Assembly (NCBI GenBank): GCA_024500155.1
Contig: CM044872.1
Location: 55,247,460-55,311,459, forward strand
Origin: Chenopodium formosanum
Taxonomy: Eukaryota > Streptophyta > Magnoliopsida > Caryophyllales > Amaranthaceae
DNA: 64,000 nt
Reading direction: 5' to 3'
This document shows, piece by piece, positions 1-12,312 of this stretch (the stretch's first letter is position 1; the number at the start of each line of letters is the position of its first letter). A program made the translations under genes and the position numbers. The notes under the pieces are model-generated. The model searched no databases, was not told the origin of the DNA, and saw only the letters and a list, made by a program, of their open reading frames with translations.

Positions 1-114
1 ATTTTTATAAAACAATATGCCAATATTAGACGAATTTAACATAGGCTACGCTTACACTTCTATTTCTTTTTCTTTCACATGGTAAGCTGTATAATTTAAA
101 GTGTGATTATATAG

Positions 115-662
115 TCGGATATTAGGGTGAAACTAATGCGGTTAAAACCGCACTTAACCGCAAATCAAACCGAATTAGAAATGTGGTGCGGTTTTTTTTT
201 CTAATATGGTTCGGTGTGGTTTGAGGAATCCAAAACCGAAGTAATATGGTTTGGTTTCGGTTTTAAGATTTGAAAAACCAAAAACCGAATTCCAAATCGA
301 ATTATGGTCCATATCCAAATTATAGCCTAGCTCAATACTGATTTCTACCCTACATATATAAAGCCAAAAAATAATAAAACTTGTGTTTTTTTATATCCTA
401 GAATGTCAACCAATGCAAGCAATGTTGGAGTGAATGACCAGTTAGATGGAACAAAAAGAAAGAGGATGAAAAATTTCGGTGTGGTTCGATTTTCTTTTGA
501 AAAACCGAATTTTATACGGTTTGGTTTGGTTCGGTTCGATTTCAATAGTAATATGGTGCGGTGTGGTTTGAAAAATCCCAAAACCGAATTAATGTGGTTT
601 GGTTTCGATCGATTTGGGCTAAAAAATACACCACAAACCGAACTTTCACCCCTATCGGATAT
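115..662. mobile_element. hAT-type MITE with 8-bp target duplication
   Basis: The element occupies 123-654 and is bordered on both sides by the same 8-bp duplication, TCGGATAT (115-122 and 655-662). Its ends are inverted: TAGGGTGAAAC on the left and TTTCACCCCTA on the right. The interior is built of many variants of a CGGTTTGGT/ACCGAA word in both orientations. It has no coding capacity. The 8-bp duplication and TAGGGGTG-like ends fit non-autonomous hAT elements. Short open frames inside are repeat translation. Confidence 0.75.
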
Positions 663-1458
663 AATCTATAAAATGAAGTTGGGGGTGAATTAAAGATAGG
701 TTGTGTGTTTATTCACTTGATTTTCAATCATTTGAACTTATTTTATTTTATCAACATATAAAAAAACTTTAAACTTATTTATTTTTAATTGCAATGTGAA
801 CATAGATAACCCTTATCAACCTTTGTTATAGCCTATTTATTTTCATGTACTTTATTAAAGCGTAAATAAATAAGAATAAGATGAACATAACAATAAAATG
901 CCTAAATATATGTTCTGAATTCTTTGTTATAAGGTCACTTGGAGATTGGAGTAGTCACCTTATCCATCGTACATATGGTGTTTTTTTATGCAAGATTGTA
1001 AACAAATGACACCTTATACCCTTGGGGATTGTCATTACCAAATCATTCAAACAAAGTGAAGAAAAATTGGGTTAAAAAGGCAATGTAATATTAACATAAA
1101 ATTCAATACAAAGTTCCCAAAAGGTAATGTATTGGATAAATCAGGTAGAACATAACGATAACACTTAAACGTCACTGTGTTTGTTCATAAACTAAATTCA
1201 ATTTAGCCTATTTAGGAAATAAAAACGTAATCTCACCCAATGCTAATAATTGGAATTATCGCCTCCACCAACTTTTTTCACATACGCGTCTCCACTTTCT
1301 TTCACGTAATTACACCCAACCCAAATAATCAGAATTATCGATTCCACTAACTCTTTCTATAAACGCGTCCCCATTTTATTTTTATCTCATGTGATATAGG
1401 TCTCTCTACTCTCTATTTAACTTACCTAAAGATTTAAGAAACATTTCAAGAAATCTAT
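663..1458. other. AT-rich spacer, no gene seen
   Basis: AT-rich non-coding DNA between two small transposons. No conserved frame, RNA gene or clear repeat boundary was seen. Confidence 0.5.
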
Positions 1459-1686
1459 TCTATACTAAAAGCAAATCCTTCAATAACACTTGTCATTACT
1501 TTGTGAAAAATTTTCCCATATTTTTCACTTTTTTTTTTTGCAAAATCTTTAAGTAAACTACATATACTAATCATATTCTATATATACCTAAATAAAATAT
1601 TGCTGAATACATTTTAAGTACCTTATATTTTTATAATATTATTATAAAAAATATTTAACAACGCATTGTACGGGATTTAAACATAG
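1459..1686 (+). mobile_element. short non-autonomous Helitron-like element
   Basis: It begins TCTATACTAAAAGC, a TC-type Helitron 5' end, and ends with a degenerate hairpin (GCATTGTACGGG) followed by TTTAAACATAG, a decayed CTRR end. The same start and end words recur at 62.68-62.98 kb in a copy with a perfect hairpin and CTAG end. This supports one family. It is about 230 bp and non-coding. Confidence 0.55.
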
Positions 1687-4512
1687 TTATAAAAAAATAT
1701 AAATCCATTCATCTCCTTCTCCAGAATGGTAAAAAAGATTTCAGAGTCAATCACATCACAAAAATGACACAAACACAGTAGCTTGAATTCAAAATTATAA
1801 ACGGTTATTTTCCTCTTATAGAGTTTATTACCCTTCACAATTTTCCCTCCTTTTATAGATCAGATCCCTCTGTTTCTCTCCCCTCAATTTCCACTATTCT
1901 TATACCTTTAATACTTAAAAAAAAAAAAAATGAGAGTAGCAAAGATCAAAAAAATGGGTGCTGATAATTCTTCTGTAAGATCATTTACTACCCACCATGA
2001 ATTTTTAATTTTCTCTCTTCTCCATTTTTGGGTTTTTTCTGGGTTGAAGATTATTCAACTACATTATTATTTTTTTTTCCTTTATTTGTTTGGATAAACT
2101 CAACTAGCTACCAATATCTGTTTTACTTTATCTTTTAATTTTATTTTTTTTTAGCAGAAAAAAGCAGCAATGTCAAAGACGGAGTTGAAGGCTGCCTTAG
2201 TGGCGAAAAGACTTGCTATGCTTGAAGATGATCAACTTACTCCCACGGTAAGTTTATGCGTCTCCGTAAATTCTTAGATGGTAATAAAGACCCGAGTATT
2301 TGTTCGATTCACCTGATTTTTTATTATTACTAGTCCGTAATCATTTATACCAATTAAATAGTGTTGTTGGTCACATATTATAAATTTTACCCGATTAAAA
2401 CTTATATTTATGGATTGAAAAGATGTATTCTGAACATGAAATCTGTATGTTTAGGAATAATTTTTTGAAGATGAAGCGTTTTCTTAAATTTTTACATTAG
2501 AACTGAACTTTTTTCGTATTTTTTATTAATTTGTATTCCGTATTATATGACTATTTTGATAATTGAGTTTGATTATGAGAATGAATTTAATCAGAATCAA
2601 AATAAACACTCTCAACTTCCCACTATCACAGATTAGCAGCATGCTTTGCTATGCTAGTATGCTACGAGTACTAATCCATACTCCATAGTGGTGAAGGAGA
2701 GTGGAGGGTAGTGGGCCACATTTCCGCATTAAAAGCGGAGCGCAGAATGTTGTTTTTATTTTTATTTTTTGATGACAATCAATGAACTAGAATGTTATCG
2801 TGAATACCCTTCGTTTAGAAATTTGTTAATAAATGTTACTGTACTATGTATTTATAATATGTTGTTTATCATAATTCTCAGTTTTATAACTTTTTGATAT
2901 AATTTTGTTATTAATAAATAGTTAAAATTGTGTCTCGACATATATGCAATCCCAAGTAATGCATTAGCACCCACAAGAGTACAAGACATATCAAATTTGC
3001 AAAGAAATCAAGGGATAGCAATGTCAGAATTTTTTTTAATTTTTTTTGTTTAATTTTTATTTTATTTATTTTTTTTTTCGTAGAAAGGTGTGCACATTTA
3101 TTTTTAAGAGAATTTGAAGAGTTGTAAGAAATAATTATGAAAATGGAGCCTCTATTATTATGTTGAAAATAACCATATAGGATGCAACCATGCTAATGTA
3201 CAAGATATATCACGTACCTGTAAAAGAAAATGATGTGAGACAAACTTAAAAGTTATGTAATTTTTTTTAAAAAAAAAAGACACAATGCATGTTTTTTATT
3301 TTTATTTATGGAATACTATTCAATGGCTACAATACAATTGTGACTATTGTAATTAGTTTTAATCTTGACCCTATATTTTTAATGATCAATCTTGCCCATT
3401 CATCCAATTGACTTCAATTTTGATCAAGAAATGGAGGGGAAAAAAAAAAAGTCTCCTTGATTATGATTAAAACAAACTGTTTTTCAGTTTCTAAAACCAA
3501 AAAACTGAAACTTTGCCCCTTGCCATTGACAATTCTCCAACCTCCATTAAAAACCAACATCTGCTTTTGGTTTATTAACAATAACTTTGCATCAAATTTA
3601 TATATAAAAAAAATTGAATCAGCCTCCACCTCCATAATAGAAAATACTCCATAAGAAAAAAAGGGAGGAAAAAACAAAGATGAAAATGAATATATAAAAA
3701 TTGTGAGATTTGTCTCTAATTTTCAAGAAACCAATCATTTGACGTTAAAGGTAATAAATCCATCAAAACATCAATTAAGATAGATCATTACTCTGTATAA
3801 GTTTAATTCTTCAACCAAATTTTCTAATATTAAATAAGATGAAATTTTGTTATTTTATTTAATTTTCATTTTTAATTTTTTTAATAGGTGTATTTTAAAG
3901 TAAACTAAATGGATGGATGTGATGAATTTTGTTAAATAAAGGGTTGAGATTTACTCAATTACAATGACCATAATTTTATTGTAGCTATTTGAAAACTGTC
4001 CTTTATTTATTATTTTTTTTTAAAAGAGGTTAGGTAGAAATGTAGAAGTGCAAGGATTGAACTATTAAGGGGTTTGAATATACAGATGGATGTTAAATTT
4101 TATTAAAGTTTACATTTTTCTTTTGTTTGTAGGTATTATTTATAGTGAATCCAGTACCATGTGAAAGGTAATATATAAAAAAAGGCCTAATTAATTTATT
4201 TCTCCACATGATTTCACTTAATTGCATTTAAAACACTTTGAATAGTGGAAAACATTATTATTTGTGCATTTTATATAAATATTCTTTCCGTTTTTATTGA
4301 TAGTCCCTTATGGTGAAATTTCATGAGAATTAAAAAACTTAAATAAGAAGTAGTAAAAATACATTGAAAAGGTAAATTTACATTACAAAGTTTACATAGG
4401 AAAGCTAAATTTGCACAAATATTGTTGCAAATTGGATGAAATTTTGGTAAACATTAATATTAATAGTAGTTGGAAAAAACAAATGGAACTTTATTTTGAG
4501 ACTTAAATTTGG

Positions 4513-5407
4513 CCATAAGACAGTGGCGGATCCAGCTGGGATTCAACTGAACCTCGTTAGATCCGGAAAAAAAAATGGAAATTTTATTAAAAAAAAAAAA
4601 ACAGAAAAACTATATAAATTATATTCAAAACAAATATATACAATGTTGGCCGCGCAGCTCAGTTGGATAAGTTAGTAAATTTTGGACTGAAGGTCCCGTG
4701 TTCGAGACAACGCGTTCTTCTTTTTTTTTTTTTCACCTTTGCAATCGAGCAGCTTATGGGCCATTCAGATAACCAAATCAAGTCCACCTCCTTTATATGC
4801 TGAATATTTTGCAATTTCGTGCTGCTGTACTTCTCAGTTTTTTTTTATTATTTTTTTTTTTTTTCAAAATCTAAAATATTTTAATATGTTTTTCACTTGT
4901 TTAAATTGAACATTGTTAATCTTTTTTCTAAGTGTTAATTTGTCAATTGTATATTGTTTTTTAATTGTATATTGTAAATCTAATAATGAATAATCTGTTT
5001 TTGAGTATTTCAATTTTTTAATTGTTAGTATGTTGATTGTTTTGTTGTGTACTTTTCTAATTGTATTGTTAACTGTTAAATACTTAAATGGGCAGTAGAG
5101 TAGTGTAGTACTGATTAATGTTTTTTTTTTTTTTCTAATTATATTATTGTACTGTGCGACCCTGAAAAGTTTAAAGCATTTTTGAAACAAATCTCAAAAA
5201 TTAATTTCAAATTTTTTTTTAATAATTATTTTGCATTTTTTTTTTGGAATCTGGACTTATTTTGTTATGTACTTGTGTATTGGTATTTATTTGAACACTC
5301 TATTTTATACTTGAATACCCGATTTATATCAGTGCATTCGGATTTCGGGTGTTTGATGAAGTTCGAACCCCCTAGGTATAATTCCTGGATCCGCCACTGC
5401 CATAAGA
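4513..5407. mobile_element. non-autonomous hAT element with perfect 8-bp duplication
   Basis: The body is 4521-5399. It starts CAGTGGCGGATCCAG and ends with the inverse CTGGATCCGCCACTG, flanked by identical CCATAAGA (4513-4520 and 5400-5407). There is no transposase. The inside is AT-rich with long T runs and a tRNA-like stretch at 4648-4714. The 8-bp duplication and CAGTGGCGG ends define hAT. Confidence 0.85.
4648..4714 (+). repeat. tRNA-Phe-derived (SINE-like) segment inside the hAT element
   Basis: It contains an A-box-like GCTCAGTTGGATAAG, an anticodon-arm-like GGACTGAAGGTCC with a GAA triplet in place, and a B-box-like GTGTTCGAGAC, in tRNA order and spacing. A T tract follows after 4720. 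The acceptor ends pair poorly, so it is not called a working tRNA. It may be a SINE head or tRNA pseudogene captured by the hAT element. Confidence 0.5.
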
Positions 5408-5779
5408 GACTATCAATAAGGGTCGGAGGGAGTCATTGGAATTAAAAATTAATTAAAAAACTTATGTCTTACAAAAAATATGATATTAATAGGAATATTT
5501 CGATGAACTTTTTAAAATTTCCCAATCAGGAATACAGAAAAAGCAAAAGAAAGTGAAGGGAGTATTTATTTTTGGCTAACATCAAATTAAATTGAAAACC
5601 CTATAATAAAGAGTCATAGGAAATGGTGAACTTAAATTTCATACGTAGTAGTTTTTAAGATGGTATAATTATTATACTTCTTTAACCTCCTTTTACTTTC
5701 AACATTAGGATTTTGGCACTATTCTTACTCTTTCTTATTATGTTATATTGTGATTCATATAGAAGAAAAAATATAGTTA

Positions 5780-5905
5780 TGTGAAATCTTGTAAGATTTG
5801 TCTCACTTTGTGCGGTTAAAGTCTATTTTTATAACTTTTATCAAAATGTATTGACAAGTGTGAAACTCTTTGTATTTCAAGTAAAATAGAGTGGAGGAAG
5901 TATAA
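5780..5905. repeat. Stowaway-type MITE remnant
   Basis: It carries the interior motif AATCTTGTAAGATTTGTCTC and a terminal AGTGGAGGAAGTA typical of degraded plant Stowaway MITEs. Only one end is recognisable. Confidence 0.35.
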
Positions 5906-8900
5906 TAATCCTTTATAACCTTATAGGCACTTGTTAAAATGTTTTCAGATTGCATTTGCAAAGTTTCATGTTTATCAAGTTTAAGGCTAATTACTTTTTT
6001 AACATTCTTAGATGACATGTTTAAATTCTACAATGCTAATTAAGTCATGTATGATTGCTGAAGCCCCATGCCGTTGATGATGATTAATGACGATACACTC
6101 TCTGAAGACAATGTAGTATTGAAGTCTTCGAAAAATCGAACAAAATTTGGAAGGTCAGCTGATGTTTACTTAGTAATAGCTACATTATATCACTTTTCTA
6201 GTGGGTGTAACAAAATTGGATAGTGTATGCTTGTTTGGATATTGGTCATGTTTATTGATATGTGTGATCTTTTGCTCGACTTATATATCCCAAAAGGCAC
6301 AAGCAAGCGAGGATTGTAAGTGATGATGAGTCCTCAGAAGATGAAGAACTCATAACTTCTACTCCATCTCAAAAGAAAGGAAGGTGAAGCTCTTCATGTA
6401 AAACCAACTTTTATATGCGTACTTGGCAATTTGAACTAAAAAAAATTGGTGACTGTGGAGATGGTATGCTCAATTAGCCCATCGATTTTATTTGTAAATT
6501 TTTTCCCTGATAAATTTGCGCAACATGGATGTTACTGAAGTACTAAGCGGAAGAGAATCAAAAGCATTGTGGAGGCTATTGGTAATCCAAGAATGCCAAA
6601 ATTGTAAGTTTATCAACTAATTTTCTAGCTTTTTTTTTAATGCTAAAGTATATGTGCATATTAATGATGCTTCAATTTGGCGTTACCGAAGAAGTAAGAA
6701 GAAGAGGATCAAAAACAATGATTTATCTATCGATGAGAATGTCAAGGCTACTGACCATTCAAGAGCCAAAAAAAGGTAAGTTTATGCATCTATTTTTTGT
6801 TATGCCTTGCATGGCCTATCATGTCTAGATATGTATGCAAATTAATGATGCTGCATATGGACAGTCAAAGAATGGACTTAAGTGTTCCTTTATCAATGGA
6901 TGACAAGTCCTCTTCCATGAAGCGCGCAGAAGAGGTCCAAGCAAATCTGTCAGCTGAATCTCCTAGCTTTCTCAAAACAATGTTGAAATCACATGTTACT
7001 GGGGGGTTTTGGTTGGTAAGCCTGCAAAATTTGTAATACATATTAAAAGCTCACAGATTTGTGGCATGATCTGGAGTTAGGTAATTATGTGTATGCATCT
7101 GATGTTACTTGGCTTTGTGATGGATAGGGTCTGCCGACTGTGATGAGCATCTGCCAATTCGTGACTGTACTGTAGTATTGGTGGATGAAGCTGGAAAAAG
7201 ATTCGACACAGTTTATCTAGCTGGGAAAGCAGGTCTTAGTGGTGGATGGAGGGGATTTTCTATCTATCATGAATTGCTTGAGGGCGATGTGTTGGTCTTT
7301 CATCTGATTGAGCGTACAAAATTCAAGGCAAGTTTGTCTTAAATAGTACATGTGCATGTCACTAAATAGTACAGAAATACTTGAGCATTGACGGGAAAAT
7401 GCAGGTTTACCTCCTACATGTGCATGTCACTCTCACTAATTTTTATCAAAATTTCCTAAATTTACACCAAGGCAGCAGAAATCCCAAAGTTTGTGAGAGT
7501 GATGTGCATATCTAGGAGATTAACTGGGAATCCACTGAGTCTTCGCTGATAGTTCATGCTAGAACATTCTGTTTCTTGAGTCTAATATGGTTATGACATG
7601 AAAGCACATGGGCAACTATAAAAATGAACTAAACACAAACAAGAGAGTGATTTGATGGTAATTAGAATCCTGAAGTCCATGCCCTTCATAGTTTTGTTGT
7701 ACTACTAAGTACAGATTCTGGGTTTTCTTTAGGCTTAGTTATGCGGCTTATGCCTGCCTTTGATTGGTCTAGCTATGCCCAACAGATTCTTAATTCTCTG
7801 GTTACACATAAGTAGTTGCCCATTTTAGGAATTTGCAAATTGCAATATCACACTTATATCGGGGAAACTGGGTAAGCATACCCTTGTGTCTTTTGCCAAC
7901 CAAGTAATCTCTAAAAATTCTCTACAATTTGTGTAATCCTAAAAATTTCTATGATAACCAAACAATCACTAAGCCTTTTCTATGTTCCTTGTCTACTATG
8001 CATACATTGCAAAGCCAGGTTCCTTCCCATTTCCCTATGGAAAATTTTGCTACGTTACATATCATCACATGCATTGCAATGCTTCTACAGATTTATATAA
8101 TAAGAGAACAGAGTTTTGGTGAAGTTGATGGCGCTTTAGGGCTCCTAACCTTGGATTCAGGGGTAGCCGGGTAGGAGAGCAGAAATCAGGTAAATAGCTT
8201 GTTCTTGTGACCGCTTCTGTGTCAAAATTATAATATTTACAGAGTCAAAACCTTCACAACCATTTAAATGCAGAAGACCATAGTCAAATGGTACAAACTG
8301 AAGACAACTACACTGCAGTGGACCATTTAAGCAGCAGTGATGTTGATTTGGGCTCTGAAGTGCTTGATGGGATCCGCTTATCAGATTCTTCCATCAAGTT
8401 TGAAGGAGTGAGTGACCTCAAGAACTTTAGCATCATTGTCGATGGCCTCATCTTAGACTCCAAATTCACTGACAGTTCACGAAAGAAGTACTACGAGCTC
8501 TGTTACAACCAAAAATCTTTTCTGCATGAGCACTTTCTGAAGGGACTGAACTGCCATTTGGTGGTTGGGATTATTTTAGAGACTGTTAACATAGCGGATG
8601 CCATCAGATCATATGAGGAAGCTCCTACATCTCATGAAGATCTTCAGAGTTGGGAGAAAACATTGAGAGGATTCGAGTTGCTGGGCATGAAGGTAGAGTT
8701 CTTGCTTGCTTCGATCAACAAACTTCTTGGCCATTCTGTGGAATCTGAAGCAGTTAATGTATCAAACATGTTGAAAGAAAAAATAATTAATCGGTCTTTA
8801 GCTGGGGAGAGGATGAAAGCGCTTGAGAATAAACTCAGACAGCTTCAAGAGTCCATGGAGAAGATCGATTTTGAGATGGACATGGAGATAGCAATGGCAA

Positions 8901-8953
8901 GTTCATGGAAAAAGGAATCCAAGGTTGAGGATATTCCTGCTGCTGTGTGGTGA

Positions 8954-10042
8954 TCAACACTAGGAGAATCAATTGATTAAGCAGTTTTTTGCCCCCAAAG
9001 TTGAGCAGTTTCTGCTGTTTTTGTATAGTTAAAATTCACTGATCATATCTGTATAGCATACCAACATATGGTGAAATGTTGGTGTGAATTTTTTGACAGT
9101 AGTCAGTAGCTCCTCTATTGTGAGCATGATCATCTTGAGCACATTTCAAAGTAGAACAGGGAAGATTACAAGTTTAGGTCGGTAGGATACTTTTTCCTCC
9201 ATCCTATTGCCTTGCTAACCAGCTTAGTTAATATCTTTTTGGATCAAATCTTTTTTATATCATTATCCTTTATTAGTTTGTAACAATCACTGTGATTCAT
9301 GACTAAATATGGAGCGTATTGTTAGCTTGTACCTTTTGAGGATGAAAACCGCCCTTGCTGCATTTTCTATCAAACTTTTATAAAGGAAAAATCACTCTTC
9401 TCCCTCCATCTTTCTTGTTTGATTGGATTTCGTATATTGTGTTATTGTATGATCCATTTTATTTATTTATTTATTTTTATCTAAGTTGAGTTGTGAAATG
9501 ATCAAATTTTATTTTGCATGATTATATTAGAAAATACGAGTTAACGATATGCTTCATATCATTTATTATACTCTATTATGATCCAATGACATACGTCACA
9601 TTTCTAAATTATATTATTTGAGGTTTTAATAATATAATTCCAAAATTATCAAGACGAAAAATACATTAAACAAAATGATTTAAGGGTTGAATTAGAATAG
9701 TGTGTAAACTGTAAATACAAAAGGGTATGTGTATGTGTTTATCACGCTCGTCACATGTCTAAGCAGGATTCTTAATTACGGCACACATAATATTCCGCAC
9801 ATAATTTCAAACCAAAAAAAATCCCATATCAATTTTTTACTCAATGCTCAGAAATTGAAATATCAGCCCTAACAAAGGCGGCATACCATACCAATTTCCT
9901 TCATCACCTTGTCTTCTTCTTCATCTATCTATCTATATATATGTATAATCTTCAAATTTAGTTTTCAAATTTACTAAAAATAAAAATCCAGAAAATTACT
10001 GGAGCTAACAAAACAAACAAATTCCTTCATTTCGATTAACCA
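8954..10042. other. 3' flank of B3 gene and promoter region of ENY2
   Basis: Non-coding AT-rich DNA with a short ATTT run near 9459 and an ATCT run near 9923. The last ~100 bp should hold the ENY2 leader exon, which ends at 10044. No other gene was seen. Confidence 0.5.
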
Positions 10043-12312
10043 ATGTAATCTTTGTTCAATTTTCTCTCTCATCTTTACCTTTTTCTCCTAGTATTTCACT
10101 GTAATAATTCCCTTTTGTATTATAGTTTCTGGGTTTTAATTTATTTATTTTCAAATTATTCAGGAGGCATTCAGTGAATCGTCCACCAACACCAGATGCA
10201 GGGGATGAACAAGAAAAAGAACTTACCCTTTCAGAAAAAATCAACATTAAGGTCTATTTCTTCAACCCCACTAATTTGTTTCTGGAAAAGATTATCTTAC
10301 TTTTTGCTGATTATTTGTTGGCAGATCGTTAAATTTGTGGGGTTTTTATTTTAATCATTGTTTGAGCACCCCCAAAATTGTGAATTTTGACTTTGTTGAA
10401 TATAATTTTTAATTTTGTTGTTTATTGAAATGGGTTTTTGGTTGATTGACTTTACAGTTAATTGAGAGTGGAGAAAAGGAGAGATTGATGGATTTGTTGA
10501 GGGAAAGGCTTATTGAGTGTGGATGGAAGGATGAAATGAAATCGATCTGCAGGTTTGAAGACTTTGAACCCTCTATAGTATAGATGTTCATATCCTCTAC
10601 TCCTGTTTTCGAGATTAATATTCACGTTGATAGTGTAATTTGAACCCGCAACATGACAACTAAATTTTGGGCGGAGGGAATACTTTATTTCTGTCAATAT
10701 TGTAGTTTTTTTTGTAAGGAAAAGATTATATTATATTATGTGTATTCATGTCAATATTGTAGTATTTTTGTTAGGAAATTATGTGTAATTTCCAAAATTG
10801 AAGTTGAGAAACAAAAATTATAGCTATCTTGTTTTGATCAAGGCTGTTCTTTATAGTACAGTTTGACTATGAAGCTTTTGATTCAAATGTCTTGTAATCT
10901 TGCGATTTGCCATGCTTAAGTTTCTAAGATTTGCTTCCATTTTCAGGGCATTTATAAAGAAGAAAGGAAGGAATAATGTAACTGTGGATGATCTAGTACA
11001 TTTAATCACTCCAAAAGGAAGAGGTACTGATGATTATATCACTCATATCTTGTTTCAAGCGTTGCTTCTCTTGCAGCGTATGTGTTTTCTTATGTCAAAG
11101 CTAACTCTTGATATGTAATACTACTAAATAAACTCCATAGTCCTACTACTGATACTAGTGATTGGAAGAATTTTAGTTGACAGCATGTTGTAGAAAGGTT
11201 TGAATTGGTAAATGATTAGGATGGCTGTCTTGCGGGTTGTGAAGCATGTGGTGTTTTAGCTACTGGTAGTATGTTGAGCCAGGGGTAGAGCCGTAGAGGA
11301 TTACTAGCTTGCACTTATTCTCTACGTAGATGAACATTACCCCAATGCCTCCAAAGAGACTGCAAATTGAGTGGGGTAGATGAGGGACAGATATGTGCAG
11401 CAGCACTTTGCTAAGATAGAGGTTGTTACCAATTGACGCATAATCTAATTACAAGTAAGATGTTTCCAAATCAGAACAAGTGAGAAGCTTTTGGCAATTT
11501 AATGAATTGCATCATCTTCACACTAATCTCTCGACTCTTTATTTGGAGGGGTTTGGGGTGGTGGGGAGTTGTTGGGAAAATTGGGTGTTGATAAGTGATC
11601 TACAGAGTAACTATAAAGGGAACAAGAAAACAAGGTGATTCCCTTTTTCAAGCCCTGCTACTTAGAAATCTTTATCGTACAAAATGGGGAGTAGATCAGA
11701 CAATGAAGGAGTGCCTCCAACTCCAAGGCTGTCAGGGGGAACAACGATTTATTTATATGTTTTTTGAAAGGGAGAATCAAAATGAGCTGTGCTATGAAGT
11801 TTATGGAACAGAAGTATAACTTAAGTAACAGTTCTGTTTTGTCACTAACCTAAACTAGAATCAGCGAAAATGATATTTAGCTGTGTATATTATGTAATAC
11901 TAGGATGTTCACCACCTTAACTTTGTTTTTGGAATTAATAAATAATAAGTCATGTGCATCATATTGATGAATGATTAGCAATTAGAGCCTAAATACTTGA
12001 ACTGTTCTTTGGTCTTTGTGTTGTAGAACCTGTAATCATGCTGCGTTGTGATTTAATATTTCTGACAATCTGACATTTTGTGTTTTTACATCTGAGAAAG
12101 TGATTGGAAATTTTAAACAGATGGATTCTCCACCTGTAGTGATTTTATTTGCTGCAGTTCAACACCTGCATTTTGTTTGTAATCAGTACTCGTAGTTGCT
12201 AACATTTTTACTTAATGTGATGTGATCATGTCATGCAGCATCTATACCTGATCCTGTGAAAGCTGAGCTGTTGCAGCGAATTTGGGCTTTTCTAAATGCA
12301 GCTTCACTTTGA
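10043..12312 (+). CDS. ENY2: ENY2/Sus1, SAGA and TREX-2 subunit
   Basis: Exons: leader ending 10044, then 10164-10251, 10458-10552, 10947-11023 and 12239-12312, giving 111 residues. The protein has HSVNRPPTPD, LTLSEKINIKLIESGEKERL, LLRERLIECGWKDEM, VTVDDLVHLITPKGRASIP and ends WAFLNAASL. This is the plant ENY2 pattern at normal length, an all-helical fold. The family works in the SAGA deubiquitinase module and in TREX-2 at nuclear pores, coupling transcription to mRNA export. The predicted start codon is split by intron 1: AT at 10043-10044 is joined to G at 10164, so M is followed by RHSVN. All later junctions keep frame. No damage seen. Confidence 0.95.

Larger units (their letters stand above)
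4283..5433. mobile_element. Stowaway-like MITE split by a later hAT insertion
   Basis: The left flank has TTTCCGTTTTTATTGATAGTC near 4287. The right flank has its inverted partner GACTATCAATAAGGGTCGGA ending in GGGAG near 5433. These are Stowaway-style termini now about 1.15 kb apart. The distance is explained by the hAT element at 4521-5399 and its 8-bp duplication. Removing both leaves a MITE of about 260 bp. It lies in the long second intron of the B3 gene. The terminal TA duplication is degenerate. Confidence 0.6.
1930..8953 (+). pseudogene. B3-domain transcription factor (Os01g0234100-like) with B3-domain frameshift
   Basis: Exons inferred from splice sites: 1930-1974, 2158-2247, 6064-6153, 6297-6383, 6541-6603, 6692-6775, 6865-7015, 7128-7327, 8091-8162 and 8243-8953. 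The B3 domain starts with SFLKTMLKSHVTGGFWL and continues GKAGLSGGWRGFSIYHELLE then GDVLVFHLIERTKFK. It is followed by EVDGALGLLTLDSG and the family's long C-terminal region (LDGIRLSDS, YYELCYNQKSFLHEHFLKGLN). Upstream exons encode a Lys/acidic-rich linker. The product would be a nuclear DNA-binding protein. Two problems: between FWL and the DCDEHLP stretch the frame is off by what looks like a 7-nt loss, giving a stop at 7171-7173; and exon 2 (phase 0) does not join exon 3 in frame, so a small exon between 2248 and 6063 is probably missed. The intron after 7327 uses a GC donor. Family assignment is firm; function is doubtful. Confidence 0.7.

Noticed and set aside
4648..4714. Functional tRNA-Phe gene
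   Set aside because: The acceptor and D-stem pairing are poor and it lies inside a hAT element.
8091..8182. Donor at CAG|GTAAAT (near 8179) for the B3-gene exon 9
   Set aside because: It would include an in-frame TAG. The weaker donor after 8162 gives an open frame into the last exon, so it was preferred, though use of the stronger site would be a second defect.
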